Position numbers and translations under genes: made by a program. Below, piece after piece: positions 60,053 through 64,000 of a stretch of 64,000 bases of DNA. The stretch is from assembly GCA_021775415.1 (NCBI GenBank), contig JAJFHV010000021.1, forward strand, positions 169,334 to 233,333, written 5' to 3'. Position 1 is the stretch's first letter, and each line of letters starts with the position of its first letter. Source of the stretch: Hyphomicrobiales bacterium. GTDB lineage: Bacteria; Pseudomonadota; Alphaproteobacteria; Rhizobiales; Rhizobiaceae. The notes under the pieces were generated by a model, which saw only the letters and a program-made list of their open reading frames with translations, ran no database searches and was not told the origin of the DNA.

Positions 60053-60080
60053 ATGTCCGCTTTGTGCCGCTTGCGGACAT
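60053..60080. repeat. Single palindromic module (B-like) of the repeat family
   Basis: ATGTCCGC-tttgtgccgctt-GCGGACAT: perfect 8-bp arms with a TTTGTGCC core like module B. It lies in the divergent gap (59949-60320) between the PhyH gene and the tungstate operon. A partial arm (AAGCGGAC) recurs at 60098-60105. Confidence 0.8.
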
Positions 60081-60258
60081 TAGTCACTACCATCCACAAG
60101 CGGACCCATATCCATTCTCAGACCCGATGTAGCCAGAGAAATACCTGATAAATTCCGGGAAAACGTGATCCTTATTGGTAATTGTTTGCATGAAAAGAAT
60201 ATCAATATGCCTACAAGGCCCCAAACAGTGCAACGCGGCTGGATTTCATCGCTATCAA

Positions 60259-60282
60259 CGTTATTGTGTACATCATGTAGCG
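60259..60282. promoter_or_regulatory. Candidate molybdate/tungstate-responsive (Mo-box-like) site
   Basis: CGTTATTGTGTACATCATGT then AGCG: the ends follow CG-N-TA ... TA-N-CG over 24 bp, the spacing of ModE-type boxes, ~40 bp before the tungstate operon. The inner arms lack the expected TATAT symmetry, so the match is weak. Confidence 0.3.
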
Positions 60283-60300
60283 TTTGAGGGGCACAGGCTG

Positions 60301-60324
60301 ATGAAAATTCAGAAAATGCGATGA
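60301..60324 (+). CDS. Possible 7-residue leader peptide coupled to tupB
   Basis: ATG 60301 opens a frame MKIQKMR whose stop overlaps the tupB start codon as ATGA. tupB itself has no good ribosome binding site, so translational coupling from this mini-ORF would explain its expression. Support is only the overlap and an AGGCTG upstream. Confidence 0.3.
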   Translation: MKIQKMR

Positions 60325-61025
60325 CAGATTTTTGGCAAGGTATTCTGGAGGCTTTTTGGCTTGTCGCATCAGGGGATGCGGGATTGTTCGAGATCGTTCT
60401 ACGCTCACTTCAGGTAACACTCAGTGCAGTCGTCATTGCTTCACTTATCGGGCTTCCATTTGGTGCCTGGCTATCTGTCAACCGTTTCCGCTACCGGCGC
60501 ACTGCGATTGCCTTGTTGAATGCACTCATGGGGCTGCCACCTGTCGTGGTGGGGCTGTTCGTCTACATAATGCTGTCTCGCTCCGGGCCATTCGGTGTGC
60601 TTGATCTTTTATACACGCCCACCGCAATGATTATTGCACAAGTTATTATTATCACTCCGCTGATTGCCTCCATCGCACACCAGGCCATTCGCGACTTGTG
60701 GGCAGAGTATCACGACCTGCTGATTTCCTTGAACACCACGAAATGGCAGCGCATGCGAACCTTGATCTGGGATTCCAGAAGATCCCTGCTAACCGCGACC
60801 CTTGCAGGCTTTGGACGAGCCATCGGCGAAGTTGGCGCCATCATGATAGTCGGGGGCAATATTGATCACGCAACCCGGGTTTTGACCACTGCAATAGCAC
60901 TTGAAACCGGCAAGGGTGATTTTGCCATGGCCCTGGGTCTTGGCTTCATCCTGATTGCACTGGCGATCGCTGTAAACATGGCCATCCACAGCATCTCCCA
61001 AACCGAGCGGACGAGCACATGGTGA
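60321..61025 (+). CDS. tupB: Tungstate-type ABC importer permease
   Basis: 234 residues, about five to six helices. FEIVLRSLQVTLSAVVIASLIGLPFG, NALMGLPPVVVGLFVYIMLSRSGPFG and the EAA-type loop RSLLTATLAGFGRAIGEVGAIMIVGGN are the TupB pattern. It forms the membrane channel for tungstate (or possibly molybdate) uptake. ATG overlaps a possible leader peptide. The stop overlaps tupC by 7 bp. Confidence 0.9.
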   Translation: MTDFWQGILEAFWLVASGDAGLFEIVLRSLQVTLSAVVIASLIGLPFGAWLSVNRFRYRRTAIALLNALMGLPPVVVGLFVYIMLSRSGPFGVLDLLYTPTAMIIAQVIIITPLIASIAHQAIRDLWAEYHDLLISLNTTKWQRMRTLIWDSRRSLLTATLAGFGRAIGEVGAIMIVGGNIDHATRVLTTAIALETGKGDFAMALGLGFILIALAIAVNMAIHSISQTERTSTW

Positions 61026-61735
61026 ATTCAATCCTGCCACTCACTTTGAAAGATGCCATCGTGAAGAAGCGCGGAAAGGTGATTGTCGGTCCGGTTACAA
61101 CAAAAATTGGTGTGAAAGGTTTCACTATTGTCATCGGACCCAATGGTTCCGGCAAAACTTCATTGCTGAGATTAATGCACGGGATGGAGCGCCCGCGTGA
61201 GGGAATGGTTACGTGGCAATGCAGCGATGCAGAGGCAAAAACCAGACAGACATTTGTGTTTCAGGCGCCAATAGTGATGCGTCGTTCGGTTGTCGACAAC
61301 ATCGCCTACCCGTTACTTGTAAAGGGGATTCCCAAGGCCAAGGCATTGCAGGAAGCTACCCGGTCGGCGCAAGCGATAGGTTTGGGTAACGCACTTCATC
61401 TTGAGGCAAATTATCTGTCCGGTGGCGAGAGACAAAAACTTGCAATCGCCCGAGCGTTAATAACTGAACCCGATGTGCTGTTTCTGGATGAACCAACAAC
61501 CAATCTCGACGGCGGTGCGATGAAGGAAATAGAAGATGTACTACAGTCCGCCTTCAAAAGCGGCACCCGTATTGTAATGGCTACTCATGACTTTGGTCAG
61601 GCGCGTCGTCTCGCGACGGATGTCCTGTTTTTGTATCGCGGTAAATTGCATGAAACGGGTGCCGCAAAAACATTTTTCAAGTTACCAAAATCTTTTGAGG
61701 CCCAGGCTTTTCTAAGAGGAGACATTGTGGAGTGA
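61019..61735 (+). CDS. tupC: Tungstate-type ABC importer ATPase
   Basis: 238 residues. Walker A GPNGSGKTSLLRLM, Q-loop VFQAPIVMRRSV, signature LSGGERQKLAIARAL, Walker B VLFLDEPTTNLDGG and H-loop MATHDFGQARRLA are present. The MRRSV after the Q-loop is typical of Tup/Wtp ATPases. No regulatory C-terminal TOBE domain. Overlaps tupA by 4 bp. Confidence 0.9.
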   Translation: MVNSILPLTLKDAIVKKRGKVIVGPVTTKIGVKGFTIVIGPNGSGKTSLLRLMHGMERPREGMVTWQCSDAEAKTRQTFVFQAPIVMRRSVVDNIAYPLLVKGIPKAKALQEATRSAQAIGLGNALHLEANYLSGGERQKLAIARALITEPDVLFLDEPTTNLDGGAMKEIEDVLQSAFKSGTRIVMATHDFGQARRLATDVLFLYRGKLHETGAAKTFFKLPKSFEAQAFLRGDIVE

Positions 61736-62547
61736 GAACGACTATTGCCCTGTTTGTATTTTTGATTTCACAAGCTTTGTGCACAATTGCATTGGCAGCC
61801 GAATTGAAGCTGGCCGTAACCACATCTTTTCAGAATTCCGGTCTCTCGGAAATTCTTCTTCCCGAGATTCGAAAAGATATTGATCTGAATGTTCAGCTCA
61901 TCGTCGTTGGAACCGGCCAGGCTCTGAAGCTTGGTCGCGCTGGCGATGTTGACGCCATACTGGTGCATTCACGTGCTGCCGAGGAGAAATTTGTTATCGA
62001 AGGGCATGCCACCCACCGCCGTGAAATCATGTACAATGACTTCGTGCTTGTTGGCCCCTCCAACGATCCGGCCAGCGTTGCTGGCTCAAACACCGCGGCA
62101 CAGGCATTGTCATCTATCGCTACAGCCAAGTCGAGATTTGTTAGCCGTGGCGATGACAGTGGAACCCACAGGGCTGAAATTGCGCGATGGAAATCGGCTA
62201 ATTTGAATCCGGAAGCGTTTGAACCCGAATGGTATCGTGCGGTTGGCTCAGGAATGGGTGCAGCACTCAATGCCGCAAGCGGTATGAATGCCTATATCCT
62301 GTCTGATCGTGCAAGCTGGCTCAAGTTCAAGAACAAGGGTGACCTGAAGTTACTGTTTTCTGGTGACCAGGTGCTTTTCAACCAATATGCATATTTGGTG
62401 ATCAATCCTGCAAGGTACCCCGATGTTAAGTCGGAGTTGGCAAATTTCCTGGAGGATTGGCTTGTCAGCGAGCGCGGCCAACAATTGATCGGTGCCTACA
62501 CAATTGGCGGGCAAACTCTATTCACGCCAAATGCCAAACCGCGGTAA
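61732..62547 (+). CDS. tupA: Tungstate-binding periplasmic protein
   Basis: 271 residues from GTG 61732 (GTGA overlap with tupC). Signal peptide ends near ALAAEL (~23). VTTSFQNSGLSEILLPE matches the TTTSxxDSGLL oxyanion-binding loop of TupA, with further blocks DAILVHSRAAEEKFV, YNDFVLVGPSNDPA, SRGDDSGTHRAE and SDRASWL. Binds tungstate with high selectivity in characterised members. Confidence 0.92.
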   Translation: MRTTIALFVFLISQALCTIALAAELKLAVTTSFQNSGLSEILLPEIRKDIDLNVQLIVVGTGQALKLGRAGDVDAILVHSRAAEEKFVIEGHATHRREIMYNDFVLVGPSNDPASVAGSNTAAQALSSIATAKSRFVSRGDDSGTHRAEIARWKSANLNPEAFEPEWYRAVGSGMGAALNAASGMNAYILSDRASWLKFKNKGDLKLLFSGDQVLFNQYAYLVINPARYPDVKSELANFLEDWLVSERGQQLIGAYTIGGQTLFTPNAKPR

Positions 62548-62573
62548 ATTGAACGAAAGTGTCTGCAATGGAT

Positions 62574-62602
62574 AACGTCCGCATTGAATGATTGTCGGAC
62601 AT
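62574..62602. repeat. Degenerate palindrome after tupA
   Basis: ACGTCCGCATTGAATGATTG then TCGGACAT shows GTCCG/CGGAC arms and resembles a decayed member of the repeat family. It lies 27 bp after the tupA stop and may act as its 3' stem-loop. Confidence 0.4.
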
Positions 62603-62776
62603 CATCTTTTGAGACCAAGTCGCCAAAATCAACCTGAAGGCCCCCAAGTATCACAACCCTGTGAAAACAGATCCATTGACGCGACACAATCTTCTGAGAA
62701 TGATTACCATTCAGCTTCCAACGATCGGAAACTGATGTGGATGTGTTCGGGGGGCGAAAATCAGGGAGTTAGGAAA

Positions 62777-63739
62777 ATGTTGAAGACAACACGACGCGAA
62801 GTAGTTCTCTCGGGAACCGCAGCCGCTACTCTTGGACTTGCAGGTTCGTTGGAATTTTTGCCGGCGGCATTTGCCGACGAGGCACGCGAGAAAGGTTTCA
62901 CAACTTACAAGATTGGCGATATCGAGTGCACGTCGTTGTATGATGGTATCTGGAAGAAAAAGCACGATGATGGCTTCATTCGAAATGCATCGGTCGATGA
63001 TACCAAAGCAGCGCTCGCAAAAGCAGGACTTTCAACCGAATTCGTACCGATTGAATTCACCCAGACGGTGTTGAAAACCGCTGACAGAACAATTCTTATT
63101 GATGCCGGTACTGGTGGGCAACTCGCGCCAAGCGCAGGCATGAGCACGAAGCATATGGAGGCGGCCGGAATTGATGCAGCGTCCATCGACACAATATTGA
63201 TTTCGCACTTCCATCCGGATCATATTTTTGGGCTAATGGCCAAAGATACCAATGCGCAACTATTCCCCAATGCAGAAATTATTGTTCCTGAGACCGAATA
63301 CAAATTCTGGACTGATCCGGCCCTCATCGACAAATTGCCGGATCGCCGCAAGGGTCTTGGCAAACGCATCCAGGCGACGTTCCCGACCTGGAGCAACATT
63401 CGTCAAATAGGCAACGACATCGAGGTGGCACCAGGTGTTCGTAGTCTTTCAGCGTTCGGTCACACACCAGGTCATACGGCATTTCATGTTGCCTCCGGGA
63501 ACGATCAGTTGATGGTGGTTGGTGATATTGCCAATTTACCAGCTCTGTTTGTTGCAAATCCGACCTGGCAGGCAGTGTTTGATGCAGATCCTGAAACCGC
63601 CACCGAAACACGTCTGAAATTGTTTGATCAGGCAGTAGCGGATAATGCGGTGATTGCCGGTTATCACTTCGGATTTCCAAATGCTGGCACGATTTCCAAA
63701 GACGGCAACGGTTATGTATTCCAACCGGCTGACGCCTGA
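62777..63739 (+). CDS. Tat-exported metallo-beta-lactamase-fold hydrolase
   Basis: 320 residues from ATG 62777 (AGGGAG and AGGA upstream). Twin-arginine signal TTRREVVLSG then a hydrophobic stretch ending near AFADE (~34). Zinc ligands: ILISHFHPDHIFG (HxHxDH), FGHTPGHTAFH (His), VVGDIANL (Asp) and GYHFGFP (His). The fold includes lactonases, glyoxalase II and others; the substrate is unknown. Tat export implies folding, with metal, before secretion. Co-orientation with the tup operon (230-bp gap) suggests but does not prove a link. Confidence 0.88.
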   Translation: MLKTTRREVVLSGTAAATLGLAGSLEFLPAAFADEAREKGFTTYKIGDIECTSLYDGIWKKKHDDGFIRNASVDDTKAALAKAGLSTEFVPIEFTQTVLKTADRTILIDAGTGGQLAPSAGMSTKHMEAAGIDAASIDTILISHFHPDHIFGLMAKDTNAQLFPNAEIIVPETEYKFWTDPALIDKLPDRRKGLGKRIQATFPTWSNIRQIGNDIEVAPGVRSLSAFGHTPGHTAFHVASGNDQLMVVGDIANLPALFVANPTWQAVFDADPETATETRLKLFDQAVADNAVIAGYHFGFPNAGTISKDGNGYVFQPADA

Positions 63740-63751
63740 TTGCGATTGCCG

Positions 63752-63869
63752 TGTCCGATCTGGGTGATTAGCAGAAGTCTGATCACCTTTGGCAATGTCC
63801 GCTTTACCCCGGAAAGCGAACATTCTCATTCAGGCGTTTGATGTCTGCTTTGTGCCAATAGCGGACATT
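63752..63869 (+). repeat. Palindromic repeat, modules C-A-B (full-length copy)
   Basis: The only complete three-module copy: degenerate C (63752-63778), A (63794-63824) and B (63840-63869). B is nearly identical to that at 6996-7025, and the A-to-B spacer is again 15 bp. It lies 12 bp after the MBL stop. The last 130 bp of the window show no gene. Confidence 0.85.
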
Positions 63870-64000
63870 GCGACTGGGTATTGTGAGTTATCGTTTTGTC
63901 GGTGACTTCCGGGTATTTCATCCACAGGCGAGCTGATTGTGTGGCCAAATTGCCACTTTTGATCCGGAAACAGCGTGGCAGAGGCGAATTTCAAGTGATT

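Noticed and set aside
60211..60420. 69-codon minus-strand frame over the tupB start
   Set aside because: Antisense to tupB and its leader; no supporting features.

Overview
The window looks like a chromosomal segment from a Gram-negative alphaproteobacterium, most likely of the order Hyphomicrobiales (Rhizobiales). The evidence is an intact division and cell-wall (dcw) cluster that continues into lpxC-bamD-recN-ligA, an FtsZ ending in the DIPAFLRR tail, a divergent ProXVW system with a long ProW N-terminus, PCu(A)C, PrmA, BamD and LpxC (an outer membrane is present), and moderate GC content. I cannot assign a genus.

Layout. (a) 1-6.5 kb: C-terminus of an envelope protein, a PaaK-like adenylate-forming enzyme, an ArsR-methyltransferase fusion, a 28-residue membrane peptide, an EamA exporter, a secreted alpha/beta-hydrolase-like protein, a PCu(A)C lipoprotein and a cold-shock gene with terminator. 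(b) 6.5-12.7 kb: an accessory block with a GC-rich stretch of no assigned function, four unrecognised envelope proteins, a two-barrel outer-membrane protein and a tandem pair of 317-residue ATP-grasp paralogues, punctuated by a palindromic repeat family. (c) 12.7-22.9 kb: a fused 5-oxoprolinase with a divergent winged-helix regulator, a DUF1194 protein, a glycine betaine/proline-type ABC importer (proX-proV-proW) and a divergent LysR regulator. (d) 23.1-48 kb: mraZ-rsmH-ftsL-ftsI-murE-murF-mraY-murD-ftsW-murG-murC-murB-ddl-ftsQ-ftsA-ftsZ, then lpxC, bamD, recN and ligA, mostly translationally coupled. (e) 48-59.9 kb: FAD amine oxidase, AzlCD, GFA protein, aminopeptidase P, a eukaryotic-type phosphomannomutase-like HAD protein, prmA, amtB, LysM protein, a HisA paralogue with changed active-site loops, a periplasmic rhodanese and a PhyH-family dioxygenase. 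(f) 60-64 kb: a tungstate-type ABC importer in the order permease-ATPase-binding protein, and a Tat-exported metallo-beta-lactamase-fold protein.

The dcw block supplies lipid II synthesis (MurA absent; MurB-F, MraY, MurG), septal polymerisation and cross-linking (FtsW, FtsI) and the division scaffold (FtsL, Q, A, Z); lpxC and bamD tie outer-membrane growth to it. The accessory regions are where the unexplained material lies. The best candidates for something undescribed are the ATP-grasp pair with its divergent double-barrel porin-like protein, the orphan envelope operon beside it, and the three-module palindromic repeat that borders both and also flanks the tungstate/MBL block.

No tRNA, rRNA, CRISPR array, insertion sequence or prophage was recognised.
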